A stretch of 64,000 bases of DNA from Arcobacter sp. (GCA_020048055.1 JAIFNA010000007.1:62001-126000), one strand, 5' to 3'. Shown: positions 33,552 through 42,887, counted from the stretch's first letter. Made by a program: numbers and translations. The notes: generated by a model not told the origin, from the letters alone.

Positions 33552-35024
33552 ATGAGTTGTGGTACAGGTTGTGGAACAACAAACGAATTTGATTTTGGTG
33601 GTTTTGACCCAAATGATTCAAGAGCTTTAGAGATACAAGAAAAAATAAATAATCACCCATGTTATAGTGAAGGTGCTCATCAACACTATGCAAGGATACA
33701 TGTAGCAGTTGCACCTGCTTGTAATATTCAATGTAACTATTGTAATAGAAAATATGACTGCTCAAACGAAAGTCGTCCTGGTGTTACAAGTAGTAGACTA
33801 AAACCAGAAGAAGCGGTGAAAAAAGTCCTTTATGTTGGTGGAGAGATTCAACAACTTTCAGTCGTGGGTATTGCTGGACCAGGTGATGCTTTAGCAAATC
33901 CTAAAAAAACTTTTGAAACTTTTAGAATGCTTCAAGAAAAAGCACCCGATTTGAAACTTTGTCTTTCTACGAATGGTCTTAGAATCGCTGATTATATAGA
34001 TGAGATAGTAAAATACAACATCGATCATGTCACTGTTACAATCAATACGGTTGATGAGAGTGGTGAAATTGGAAGCCTTATATATCCTTGGGTACATTGG
34101 GATTTCAAAAAAATCAGAGGAAAAGAAGGCGCAAAATTTTTACTCCAAAAGCAACTTGAAGGGATAAAACTTCTAGTTGATAGAGGAATTTTAGTCAAAG
34201 CGAACTCTGTTCTTATCCCAAATGTAAACGATAAAGATTTACCAAATGTAGCTAAAAAATTAAAAGAGATGGGTGTATTTTTGCATAACATTATGCCACT
34301 TTTATCTGCTCCTGAATTTGGAACTAAATTTGGACTTGATGGGGTTCCAAGTGCAACAGACCAAGAGGTGATGGCAGCTCAAGAAGCGTGTGGAATGGAT
34401 ATGAAACTGATGAAACACTGCAGACAATGTCGAGCTGACGCTGTTGGACTTATAAGTGAAGATAGGGGTGATGAATTTACAAAAGAGAGTTTTTCTGCAC
34501 TTTCATTTGAAGAACTAGAGAAACGATACAACATTAAGGCACGTTCCGTAAAACATCAAATTATTGAAAATTGGCGAACAGCACTTGATGAAGCAAATCA
34601 TAGAATAAAACTTGAACAAGCAACTAAACTCGAGCTAAGTACCACAGGTGAAACAAAACTTGTAGCGGTAACAACTGGTGGTGAGGGGATGATAAATTTA
34701 CATTTTGGTAGCGCAAAAGAGTTTTTGATTTATGAAGCTGGTGATAAGGCTATCAAATTTGTAATGCACAGAAAAATAGCAAGCTCATATTGCAGTGGTC
34801 CTGAAAACTGCGATGGGAACAACCCAATCGATGATATAAAAAATACACTCAAAGATTGTGACATCTTACTCACTGAAAAAATAGGTGAATGCCCGATGGA
34901 TGAACTAAGAAGTATTGGTCTTATCTGTGATGAAAGCTATGCTCTTCAACCTATTGAAATATCGGTTTTTGAAGCTTACAAAAAACACTTTTCAGTAATT
35001 GAACTTGAAAGAGAGGCTGGGTAA
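33552..35024 (+). CDS. nifB: Nitrogenase cofactor biosynthesis radical SAM protein NifB
   Basis: 490 residues; fuses two [4Fe-4S] units with carbide insertion to form NifB-co, the core of FeMo-co. The radical SAM motif is C57-x3-C61-x2-C64. 'VVGIAGPGDALANPKKTFET', 'KLCLSTNGL' and 'HNIMPLLSAPEFGTKF' follow, and the accessory cluster Cys pair is in 'KHCRQCRADAVGL'. The last ~130 residues are a fused NifX-like domain ('TTGGEGMINLHFGSAKEFLIYE'). The N-terminus has CGTGCG. It ends in a terminator. Confidence 0.96.
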   Translation: MSCGTGCGTTNEFDFGGFDPNDSRALEIQEKINNHPCYSEGAHQHYARIHVAVAPACNIQCNYCNRKYDCSNESRPGVTSSRLKPEEAVKKVLYVGGEIQQLSVVGIAGPGDALANPKKTFETFRMLQEKAPDLKLCLSTNGLRIADYIDEIVKYNIDHVTVTINTVDESGEIGSLIYPWVHWDFKKIRGKEGAKFLLQKQLEGIKLLVDRGILVKANSVLIPNVNDKDLPNVAKKLKEMGVFLHNIMPLLSAPEFGTKFGLDGVPSATDQEVMAAQEACGMDMKLMKHCRQCRADAVGLISEDRGDEFTKESFSALSFEELEKRYNIKARSVKHQIIENWRTALDEANHRIKLEQATKLELSTTGETKLVAVTTGGEGMINLHFGSAKEFLIYEAGDKAIKFVMHRKIASSYCSGPENCDGNNPIDDIKNTLKDCDILLTEKIGECPMDELRSIGLICDESYALQPIEISVFEAYKKHFSVIELEREAG

Positions 35025-35055
35025 TACACCCTCTCTTAAGCTTTTCTCTTAACTT
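35009..35055 (+). terminator. Terminator overlapping the nifB stop
   Basis: AAGAGAGG (35009-35016) pairs with CCTCTCTT (35030-35037). The loop holds the nifB stop codon, and a T-rich tract (CTTTTCTCTTAACTTTTTT) follows. It separates the nifE-fdxN-nifB transcript from nifH. Confidence 0.65.
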
Positions 35056-35214
35056 TTTTCTATTTTATTTCTTAATTTTACTTCACAAATACATTTTTAT
35101 TTTATAACCATATTTGTACACAATCCTCCAATAAATAATTCATTATCACTCTAGTTATAAAAACCAAATATTATTCAAAAATTTTTTAATTTTTTAATTT
35201 TTTAATTTTACCAA

Positions 35215-35230
35215 TGGAACACTAAATGCA
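35215..35230 (+). promoter_or_regulatory. Sigma-54 promoter for nifH
   Basis: TGGAACACTAAATGCA: GG at 35216-35217 and GC at 35228-35229 are 10 bases apart. The nifH ATG lies about 40 bases downstream with AAAGGAGACGAA as ribosome site. The preceding 35 bases are A/T tracts (ATTTTTTAATT repeats), which could bend DNA for an upstream activator. A TGT-N10-ACA site was looked for in the 190 bases upstream and not found. Confidence 0.85.
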
Positions 35231-35248
35231 ATTACCATTATGATTTAA

Positions 35249-36184
<936 letters not shown>

Positions 36185-36204
36185 TAAATTAAAAGTTAAA
36201 AGTT

Positions 36205-36336
36205 AAGAGTTCAGGAGAAGTAAGAGAAATTCATTTCTCTCTTCAGGGTTTGCTTCTTGAGATGGAATTATTTCCATCGTTAAAAGAAGCAAAGAATTAT
36301 AGGTCCCTTCAAATTTGGGACAAATTTTAAGGAGAA
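36205..36336 (+). promoter_or_regulatory. nif leader family copy 5 (between nifH and ORF119)
   Basis: Hairpin A is AGAGAAAT/ATTTCTCT (36223-36240), and the link is TTCAGGGTTT. Hairpin B is GCTTCTT/AAGAAGC with inner GATGGAA/TTCCATC (36252-36290). Hairpin C is GTCCC (36303-36307) with GGGAC (36317-36321), then AAGGAG (36329-36334). CCTTCAAATTTG and CAAATTTTAAGG can alternatively pair 11 of 12 positions and mask the ribosome site. It is nearly identical to the nifT leader. Confidence 0.82.
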
Positions 36337-36340
36337 CAAG

Positions 36341-36700
36341 ATGTTTGTATGTGGCTACCACTTCCCAGCGAGTGAAGGAAATGATGTAAGTTTTGATAAA
36401 GTTATTGAAAAAGTAAACGAAGGTATTGATGCTACGGGTAAAACTGTAACATTAGCAAGTGAAACAAGAGAAGGTGTTAAGTTAGAAGAGTTATCTGTTC
36501 CAGCTGGTACTTTTTTACATACTGCATTTGTAGATTATTTTACAAATACAGAATGCGCAGCAAAAAATGATTTCAAAATGGTTTATTACACAAATAGATA
36601 CCAAATCAGTGAAATTTCAAAAGCTGTAGATGGTGATGTTACAAAAGATATTTGTAAAAAACTAGATGATATGAATCTTTACAGAGTGTCTGTAAAATAG
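36341..36700 (+). CDS. Unknown protein encoded between nifH and nifD
   Basis: 119 residues; I do not recognise the family. It is soluble and alpha/beta, starting 'MFVCGYHFPASEGNDVSF' and including 'IDATGKTVTLASETREGVKLEELSVPAGTF', 'HTAFVDYFTNTECAAKNDFKMVYYTNRY' and an acidic helical end. It is not a PII (NifI) protein, which is what occupies this place in archaeal nif operons. AAGGAGAACAAG precedes the ATG behind a full leader-family copy. Its position inside the structural operon implies a direct role with nitrogenase. Confidence 0.8.
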   Translation: MFVCGYHFPASEGNDVSFDKVIEKVNEGIDATGKTVTLASETREGVKLEELSVPAGTFLHTAFVDYFTNTECAAKNDFKMVYYTNRYQISEISKAVDGDVTKDICKKLDDMNLYRVSVK

Positions 36701-36760
36701 TTGAAAGTGGAGGCTTACAGCCTCTATTTGTTAGAAAAATATTTAAAAGGAGAGTGTCAG

Positions 36761-38224
36761 ATGGGACCAGAAACTTTAGAAAGTAAACAAAAACAAGTTA
36801 TCGCTGATGTATTAAAAATATATCCAGAGAAAGCTGCAAAAAATAGAGAAAAACATCTTGGTGTTGATAGCCCAGAAGGTGTTAAAGGTGCTTGCGATAA
36901 AACAAAAAGCAATAAACAAACTGTACCAGGTGTTATGAGCCAAAGAGGTTGTGCATATGCAGGATCTAAAGGGGTTGTTTGGGGACCTATTAAAGATATG
37001 ATTCATATCTCTCACGGACCAGTAGGTTGTGGGCAATATAGTAGAGCTGGTAGAAGAAATTATTATATAGGGACAACTGGAATTGATACATTTGTAACTA
37101 TGAACTTTACTACTGATTTTACAGAAAAAGATATCGTATTTGGTGGAGATAAAAAATTAAAACAAGCTCTTAGCGAAATTGATCAATTGTTTCCATTAAA
37201 TAATGGTATCTCTATCCAATCAGAATGTCCAATAGGACTTATTGGAGATGATATTCATGCAGTTGCAAGAGCACATAAAAAAGAATCAGACAAACCAACA
37301 ATAGCAGTATCTTGTGAAGGCTTTCGTGGGGTTTCACAATCACTTGGACATCACATTGCAAACGATATGATTAGAGATGAAGTTATGCCTGATACTAGTG
37401 CTAGAAAAGATTTCGAATCAACTCCTTATGATGTTGCTATCATCGGGGATTATAATATTGGTGGAGATGCTTGGGCTTCTAGAATTTTACTTGAAGAGAT
37501 GGGTTTAAGAGTTATTGCTCAATGGAGTGGGGATGCTTCTTATAAAGAACTTACAATTGCACCAAAAGCAAAATTAAATTTATTACATTGTTATAGATCT
37601 ATGAACTATATTTCAAGACATATGGAACAAGAATTCGGAATTCCATGGATGGAATATAACTTCTTTGGACCTTCTAAAACAACTGAAAGTTTAAGAAAAA
37701 TTGCTGAGTTCTTTGGAAGTGAAATTCAAGAAAAAACAGAAGCTGTTATCTCAAAATATACAGCTATGACTGATGCAGTTATCGCAAAATACAAACCAAA
37801 ACTTGAGGGTAAAACAGTAATGCTTTATGTTGGAGGATTAAGACCTCGACATGTTATTGGTGCTTATGAAGATTTGGGTATGGAAGTTATTGGTACTGGA
37901 TATGAGTTCGGACATGGTGATGACTATAAAAGAACAAAAGAAGATATTGCTAGAAGTACATTAATCTATGATGATGTAAATGAATATGAATTAGAACAAT
38001 TCGTAAAAGCTTTAAAGCCTGATCTTGTAGCTTCAGGTGTCAAAGAGAAATATGTATTCCAAAAAATGGGATTACCATTTAGACAAATGCACTCTTGGGA
38101 TTATTCAGGACCATACCATGGTTATGATGCATTCGCAATATTTGCTAAAGATATGGATTTAGCTATGAATTCACCTGTATGGACACATAATGTTGCTCCA
38201 TGGGATAAAGAGATAGGAGCTTAG
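36761..38224 (+). CDS. nifD: Nitrogenase molybdenum-iron protein alpha chain
   Basis: 487 residues. P-cluster Cys lie in '[16 protein letters not shown]', '[10 protein letters not shown]' and '[11 protein letters not shown]'. The FeMo-co Cys region is '[19 protein letters not shown]' with 'WMEYNFFGP', and the FeMo-co His lies in '[17 protein letters not shown]'. An in-frame TTG at 36701 would add 20 unrelated residues. AAAAGGAGAGTGTCAG places the true start at the ATG 36761. Two bases separate it from nifK. Confidence 0.97.
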   Translation: MGPETLESKQKQVIADVLKIYPEKAAKNREKHLGVDSPEGVKGACDKTKSNKQTVPGVMSQRGCAYAGSKGVVWGPIKDMIHISHGPVGCGQYSRAGRRNYYIGTTGIDTFVTMNFTTDFTEKDIVFGGDKKLKQALSEIDQLFPLNNGISIQSECPIGLIGDDIHAVARAHKKESDKPTIAVSCEGFRGVSQSLGHHIANDMIRDEVMPDTSARKDFESTPYDVAIIGDYNIGGDAWASRILLEEMGLRVIAQWSGDASYKELTIAPKAKLNLLHCYRSMNYISRHMEQEFGIPWMEYNFFGPSKTTESLRKIAEFFGSEIQEKTEAVISKYTAMTDAVIAKYKPKLEGKTVMLYVGGLRPRHVIGAYEDLGMEVIGTGYEFGHGDDYKRTKEDIARSTLIYDDVNEYELEQFVKALKPDLVASGVKEKYVFQKMGLPFRQMHSWDYSGPYHGYDAFAIFAKDMDLAMNSPVWTHNVAPWDKEIGA

Positions 38225-38225
38225 T

Positions 38226-39773
38226 ATGCAAGACGTAAATAATATAGTTAACGGACAAAAACTGTTTTTAAAAGATGACTATCAAGCATCTTTATTAGCA
38301 AAAAAAGAATTCGAAAGTGCAGTTGGTGCAACAAATCCAGAAAAAGTAGTGGAAATTGCTGAGTGGACTAAATCTTGGGATTATAGAGAAAAAAATTTAG
38401 CTAGAGAAGCTATCACTGTTAATCCTGCGAAAGCTTGTCAACCACTTGGTGCTATTATGGCTGGACTTGGTTTTGAAAATACTATGCCTTATGTTCACGG
38501 GAGCCATGGATGTGTTGCTTACTTTAGAAGTTACTTTACAAGACACTTCAAAGAACCAACTCCTTGTGTATCTGACTCTATGAGTGAATCAGCTGCGGTA
38601 TTTGGTGGATTATCAAATATGAAAGATGGTTTAAGAAACTGTAATGCTATGTACAAACCTGAAATGATAGCAGTAAGTACAACTTGTATGGCGGAAGTTA
38701 TCGGAGATGATTTAAATGCATTCGTAATAGGTGCACGAGAAGAAGCCGAGGGTGAATTAGACAATACGGCTATCACTTATGCACATACACCATCGTTTGT
38801 TGGAAGCCATATTACTGGTTATGACAATATGATGAAATCAATCTTAGAGCAATTAAACCCAGAAAAAAGTGCAAAAGTTTTAGATGAAGAAAGAATCAAC
38901 ATCATCCCAGGATTTGAGCCATATTTGGGTTCATTAGCTGAAATTAAAGAGATTGCTGCAACATTTAGTGACAAAATTGTTATGATTGGTGACCATGAAG
39001 AGCAATGGAACACAGGTGCTGGTGAATATAAATTATATGCTGGTGGGACAACTTTAGCAAATGCAAAAACTGCTATCAATGCAAAAGCTACAATTAGTTT
39101 ACAAGGTTATAGTACAACTCAAACAGCTAAAACTATCAAAAACAAATGGAGTCAAGGTTTTTATACTTGTAATCCAATTGGTTTAGGTGGAACTGATGCA
39201 TTTGTTATGAAACTAAAAGAGTTAACAGGAAAAGAAGTTGCAGAGTCACTTAAAACTCAAAGAGCTCAATTAGTAGATGCAATGCAAGATTCTTATCCAT
39301 ACATGCATGGTAAAAAATTTGCAATCTATGGTGATCCAGATTTTCTTTTAGGTCTTGTATCATTTTTAGTTGAAATGGGCGCAATTCCATCACATATCCT
39401 TTGCCATAATGCTCCTAAAAAAGGTTGGGAAGATGATATGAAAAAAATCTTATCCAAATCTCAATGGGCAAGTGATTGTCAAATTTGGCCAGGAAAAGAT
39501 TTATGGCATTTGAGAAGTTTATTATTTACTGAACCAGTTGATTTCTTGATAGGAAATGTATATGGTAAAGAGCTTTATAGAGATACAGGTATTCCACTTA
39601 TTAGAATTGGATTCCCTATATTTGATAGACACCACTTACATAGATATTCAATCAGCGGATATAAAGGCGCATTGAATCTACTTACTTGGATAACAAATGC
39701 AGTTCTTGATCAACTCGATGAAGAGACAAAAGATATAGCGAAAACTGACTATTTCTTTGACTGTGTAAGATAA
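38226..39773 (+). CDS. nifK: Nitrogenase molybdenum-iron protein beta chain
   Basis: 515 residues. P-cluster ligands are visible in 'NPAKACQPLGAIMAGLGF', 'HGSHGCVAYFRSYFTRHF' and 'VSTTCMAEVIGDDL'. 'PIGLGGTDAFVMKL' and 'HLHRYSISGYKGALNLLTWITNAVLDQLD'-like C-terminal sequence complete the fold. It pairs with NifD in the MoFe tetramer. The ATG follows GATAGGAGCTTAGT, in which the nifD stop lies. A strong terminator follows 35 bases after the stop. Confidence 0.97.
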   Translation: MQDVNNIVNGQKLFLKDDYQASLLAKKEFESAVGATNPEKVVEIAEWTKSWDYREKNLAREAITVNPAKACQPLGAIMAGLGFENTMPYVHGSHGCVAYFRSYFTRHFKEPTPCVSDSMSESAAVFGGLSNMKDGLRNCNAMYKPEMIAVSTTCMAEVIGDDLNAFVIGAREEAEGELDNTAITYAHTPSFVGSHITGYDNMMKSILEQLNPEKSAKVLDEERINIIPGFEPYLGSLAEIKEIAATFSDKIVMIGDHEEQWNTGAGEYKLYAGGTTLANAKTAINAKATISLQGYSTTQTAKTIKNKWSQGFYTCNPIGLGGTDAFVMKLKELTGKEVAESLKTQRAQLVDAMQDSYPYMHGKKFAIYGDPDFLLGLVSFLVEMGAIPSHILCHNAPKKGWEDDMKKILSKSQWASDCQIWPGKDLWHLRSLLFTEPVDFLIGNVYGKELYRDTGIPLIRIGFPIFDRHHLHRYSISGYKGALNLLTWITNAVLDQLDEETKDIAKTDYFFDCVR

Positions 39774-39807
39774 GTTTTTTGTAAAAATAATTTTCGAAAT
39801 ATTTTAA

Positions 39808-39846
39808 AAAAAGCCCAAAGAGTTTTACTCTTTGGGCTTTTTATTT
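39808..39846 (+). terminator. Strong rho-independent terminator after nifK
   Basis: AAGCCCAAAGAG and CTCTTTGGGCTT form a perfect 12-base-pair stem with a 5-base loop, with A-run before and TTTATTTTATT after. It ends the nifH-D-K transcript. Confidence 0.92.
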
Positions 39847-39860
39847 TATTTTTTATTCTT

Positions 39861-39876
39861 TGGAATAGTTTTTGTA
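39861..39876 (+). promoter_or_regulatory. Sigma-54-like promoter before the aldo/keto reductase
   Basis: TGGAATAGTTTTTGTATA has GG (39862-39863) and GT (39874-39875) at 10-base spacing. It is almost the same as the nifV promoter TGGAATAGATTTTGCATT except T for C in the -12 GC. It lies just after the nifHDK terminator, so it is well placed to restart transcription for the next genes. Confidence 0.5.
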
Positions 39877-39917
39877 TATAAATAACTATATTAAGATTTA
39901 GTTATTAGGTTATTGTT

Positions 39918-40013
39918 ATGGAATTTATTTTTTTACCGTTCGTTTATGTTATCTATATTGTTCTAATTTTTCTTATTAAAGAAAATATAAATAAATCAAA
40001 ACGAGTTGAATAA
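39918..40013 (+). CDS. Putative 31-aa single-span membrane peptide
   Basis: ATG GAA TTT... encodes 31 residues: 'MEFIFLPFVYVIYIVLIFLI' as one hydrophobic helix followed by the basic tail 'KENINKSKRVE'. Its TAA overlaps the ATG of the aldo/keto reductase as TAATG, the coupling pattern used throughout this island. It lies downstream of a sigma-54-like promoter. The ribosome site is weak (TAGGTTATTGTT). It could be chance in AT-rich DNA. Confidence 0.45.
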   Translation: MEFIFLPFVYVIYIVLIFLIKENINKSKRVE

Positions 40014-41116
40014 TGAATTTCTCTACGCAAGAAGCTACTTTAGAATTTGCAAAAAAGTTTTCACACTATAAAGATTTTTATCTAAAATCAAATGATTTGA
40101 TAATTTCAAAACTTGGTCTTGGAACTTTTAATATGGAGCCGTACAAAGAGGAAAATTACCTTTTTCACTATATTGAAGCGGTTAAAGAAGCTATTAAAAA
40201 TGGGATAAACCATATAGATACAGCGAGTAATTACCGATACGGACAAAGTGAAAAAGAGATAGGAATCGCTTTACGTGAACTTGGAAGTGAAGTGAAACGA
40301 GAAGAGCTTATTCTTACTTCAAAAGGTGGTTTTATCCAGTTAGAGTACCCATTTCCACAAAATCCATACACTTGGATAGAGGAAAATATCATCAATACAA
40401 AATTAGCAACTTATGAGGATATTGAACTCGACCAACATTGCCTCACTCCTGATTTTTTAGAGTGGAGTTTGAAAAGAAGTTTAGAAAATGTAGGAGTGGA
40501 AGGTTTTGATATCTATTATTTGCATAATCCAGAGATGCAACTTGCTAGACTTGGTGAAAAAGAGTTTTATAAACTTATAGAAAAAATCTTTAAGAGATTT
40601 GAAAAATTAGCCGATAAGGGACTTTTGAAATATTATGGCGTCGCTGTTTGGAATGGTTTTACAAGTCAGAGTGTTGAAGAACTTTTGAGTTTAGAAAAAT
40701 TGGTAGAGTGTGCCAAAAAAGTGGGTGGGGAAAACAATAGATTCAAATATATTCAGCTCCCTTTTAATATGGGAAAAACTGCTCCATACACCCAACCTAG
40801 CCAAAAAGTAAAAGGGGAGAGTTGCACGATTTTGCAATCAGCTTATAGACTTAAAATTGGGGTGATTAACTCATCATCATTGTTACAAAGAAAGCTTTTT
40901 CAAAAGCCATTTAGTGCTGAAGTGGGAGTAATACTTGACGATACAATGACTATAAAAGATGATGTTGGACTTGCTTTACAATTTTGTCGTTCAACACCTA
41001 CAATAGTGAGTAGTTTATTTGGCTCAATTGTCCCAAAAAATATCAAACAAAATTGTGAAATTGCAAAAGTAAGAGCAGTTCCAAGGGGAAAATATGACCT
41101 ATTATATAAGTTGTAA
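40013..41116 (+). CDS. Aldo/keto reductase family protein
   Basis: 367 residues, (beta/alpha)8 barrel. The catalytic tetrad is visible: Asp and Tyr in 'HIDTASNYRYGQSEKEIGIAL', Lys in 'ELILTSKGGF' and His in 'FDIYYLHNPEM'. The C-terminal NADP-site segment is 'PTIVSSLFGSIVPKNIKQNCEIA'. The substrate is unknown. It sits between nifK and nifT with a NadB-like flavoprotein (3-base gap), so it is probably used during nitrogen fixation. Cofactor or redox supply is only a guess. Confidence 0.88.
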   Translation: MNFSTQEATLEFAKKFSHYKDFYLKSNDLIISKLGLGTFNMEPYKEENYLFHYIEAVKEAIKNGINHIDTASNYRYGQSEKEIGIALRELGSEVKREELILTSKGGFIQLEYPFPQNPYTWIEENIINTKLATYEDIELDQHCLTPDFLEWSLKRSLENVGVEGFDIYYLHNPEMQLARLGEKEFYKLIEKIFKRFEKLADKGLLKYYGVAVWNGFTSQSVEELLSLEKLVECAKKVGGENNRFKYIQLPFNMGKTAPYTQPSQKVKGESCTILQSAYRLKIGVINSSSLLQRKLFQKPFSAEVGVILDDTMTIKDDVGLALQFCRSTPTIVSSLFGSIVPKNIKQNCEIAKVRAVPRGKYDLLYKL

Positions 41117-41119
41117 CAA

Positions 41120-42760
41120 ATGATTTATGATGTAATTGTAGTAGGTGGCGGAATTGCAGGACTTATGGCTGCGATTGAAGCAAAAACAGTAAATAACAAA
41201 GTGGCACTTATCACAAAAGGAAATATTTTTAAATCGAATAGTTCCCTTGCAAGCGGTGGAATCAATGCCGTTTTAAATCCTAATGATGTTGATGAAATCA
41301 AAAAGCATATCAATGATACAGTGGAAAGTGCAAAGGGATTAGAGGATATCAAGTCTATTGTTTATATGTGTAAAAATGGTGGAAGAATCGTAGAGAAGTT
41401 AGCTAGCTATGGTGTTGAGTTTGATAAAAATAAAGATGGTCGGGTAGCTCAAAGAAGTTTTGGTGGTGGAAGTAGCAAACGAACTTGTTATGTTGGAGAC
41501 AAAACAGGTAGTGCCATCACGGCGGTTCTTATAAAAAAAGCCAAAAGCGTAGGTGTTGAGTTTTTGGTGAACAATTTTGTAATGAATATCACAAAATTAC
41601 AAAAAACTGTAAGCGGGGTTGTGAGTATTAGAAGAATTGATAGTTCAATCGTTGTCTATCCAGCAAAAGCAATTATACTTGCTGGTGGTGGATATGCTGG
41701 GATTTATAGAGGATTTTCTACAAATGCGAGTGACTATACAGGAGATATGTTAGCGGTTGCTCTTCGAGCAGGAGTCAATCTTAAAGATATGGAATTTGTA
41801 CAGTTTCATCCAACTGGTATGCCAAAAACAAGTTATCTTGTAAGTGAAGCTGCACGAGGTGAGGGTGGATATCTTCTCAATAGTGATGGGGAAAGATTTG
41901 TAGACGAATTAGGCACAAGGGATGTTGTAAGTCGAGCAATAACACAGCAGATAGAAAATGGAAAAAAGGTTTATATTGATTTAAGACACTTAAGCCGTGA
42001 GTATATTGAATCAAAACTCCCATCGTTATACAAAAGTGCTTATGCTCAAGCTGGAATAGATGTGTGCGAAGAACTTTTGGAGGTAAAGCCAGTAGCACAT
42101 TATACTATGGGCGGGATTGAGTCCAATATGTCAAAAACCTCAATTGAAGGGCTTTTTGTTTGTGGAGAATGTGCAAATAGTGGAGTGCACGGTGCAAATC
42201 GACTTGGTGGAAATTCACTTTTAGAGGGTGCTGTTTTTGGAGAACTAGCTGGAAAAAAAGCTTTAGAATTTTCTAAAAATAGAAAGTTTTTGCCGATTGA
42301 CTATGAGATAGTTGCAAACGATATCAAGATTGTAGATACGATTTTTGGTGGGGAAACTACAAAAAATTTCAATGCTATGAGGATAACATTAGGGAAAACA
42401 ATGTTTGAAGTTTGTGGGATACATAGAGATGAAAAAAAACTTATTCAGGCTTTTGATTATTTAAAATATTTGAGAAAACAGGTGGGAACACTCCATTGTA
42501 TAGATAAAAGTAAAAATAATAATGTAGAACTTATAGCGATACTTGAACTTAAAAATGCCCTTGAAATAGCAGAAGCTGTAGTCCTTGGTGCAACCAAAAG
42601 GAAAGAGAGCCGTGGGGCTCATAGCAGGGATGATTATCCAGAATTGAATCCAAAGATGAATAAATCAATTTTTGTGCATGAGTTTCAAAAAGGATATTTT
42701 AAATTGTGGTTTGAGGAGAATAACCTCCTTAGTAAAATAAGAAGGTATATTATTAGTTAG
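41120..42760 (+). CDS. L-aspartate oxidase/fumarate reductase-type flavoprotein
   Basis: 546 residues. The FAD dinucleotide fold is 'DVIVVGGGIAGLMAAIEA', with the flavinylation-region-like 'SNSSLASGGINAVLN'. Catalytic landmarks of the NadB/SdhA/FrdA family are 'FVQFHPTGM', 'SEAARGEGGYLLN', 'GTRDVVSRAI' (Arg), 'VAHYTMGGI' (His) and 'GANRLGGNSLLEGAVFGE'. A C-terminal helical domain contains 'SRGAHSRDDYPE'. It could be NadB (quinolinate/NAD synthesis) or a fumarate-reducing paralogue. Its place in the nif island suggests specialised use. Confidence 0.8.
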   Translation: MIYDVIVVGGGIAGLMAAIEAKTVNNKVALITKGNIFKSNSSLASGGINAVLNPNDVDEIKKHINDTVESAKGLEDIKSIVYMCKNGGRIVEKLASYGVEFDKNKDGRVAQRSFGGGSSKRTCYVGDKTGSAITAVLIKKAKSVGVEFLVNNFVMNITKLQKTVSGVVSIRRIDSSIVVYPAKAIILAGGGYAGIYRGFSTNASDYTGDMLAVALRAGVNLKDMEFVQFHPTGMPKTSYLVSEAARGEGGYLLNSDGERFVDELGTRDVVSRAITQQIENGKKVYIDLRHLSREYIESKLPSLYKSAYAQAGIDVCEELLEVKPVAHYTMGGIESNMSKTSIEGLFVCGECANSGVHGANRLGGNSLLEGAVFGELAGKKALEFSKNRKFLPIDYEIVANDIKIVDTIFGGETTKNFNAMRITLGKTMFEVCGIHRDEKKLIQAFDYLKYLRKQVGTLHCIDKSKNNNVELIAILELKNALEIAEAVVLGATKRKESRGAHSRDDYPELNPKMNKSIFVHEFQKGYFKLWFEENNLLSKIRRYIIS

Positions 42761-42772
42761 TGGCAAGAAAAG

Positions 42773-42869
42773 AACTTTTATACCCTTTCGCTAAGGCTTC
42801 ACGGTGGGTAACTCGCAATCTTTGATTGCGACCGTTGCGTTGCAGAATCGCTCAATTGATATAAAAGTT
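42773..42869 (+). repeat. 97-base structured inverted-repeat element, copy 2
   Basis: Bounded by AACTTTTATA and TATAAAAGTT. It contains CTAAGGCTTCACGGTGGGTA, an inner hairpin CGCAATC-TTT-GATTGCG, and CGTTGCAGAATCG. The two conserved blocks are identical to those of copy 1 (25995-26092), while the inner and outer stems differ in sequence but remain paired. It lies 12 bases after the NadB-like stop and just before the nifT leader, again in the sense direction. Confidence 0.8.
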
Positions 42870-42887
42870 ATTTGGAAACAAGGAATA

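Noticed and set aside
35025-35214. NifA upstream activator site TGT-N10-ACA before nifH
   Set aside because: The only TGT in the interval (TTTGTACACAATCC) has CCA, not ACA, at the required distance.
36341-36700. NifI1-type PII protein between nifH and nifD
   Set aside because: It has no T-loop, no PKVKIE-like strand and no RIRTGE signature.
36701-36760. Extended N-terminus for NifD from TTG 36701
   Set aside because: It adds 20 residues unlike NifD, and AAAAGGAG stands directly before ATG 36761.
41877-42098. Minus-strand reading frames inside the NadB-like and other long genes
   Set aside because: They are shadows of well-supported plus-strand genes, with no ribosome sites or family resemblance.
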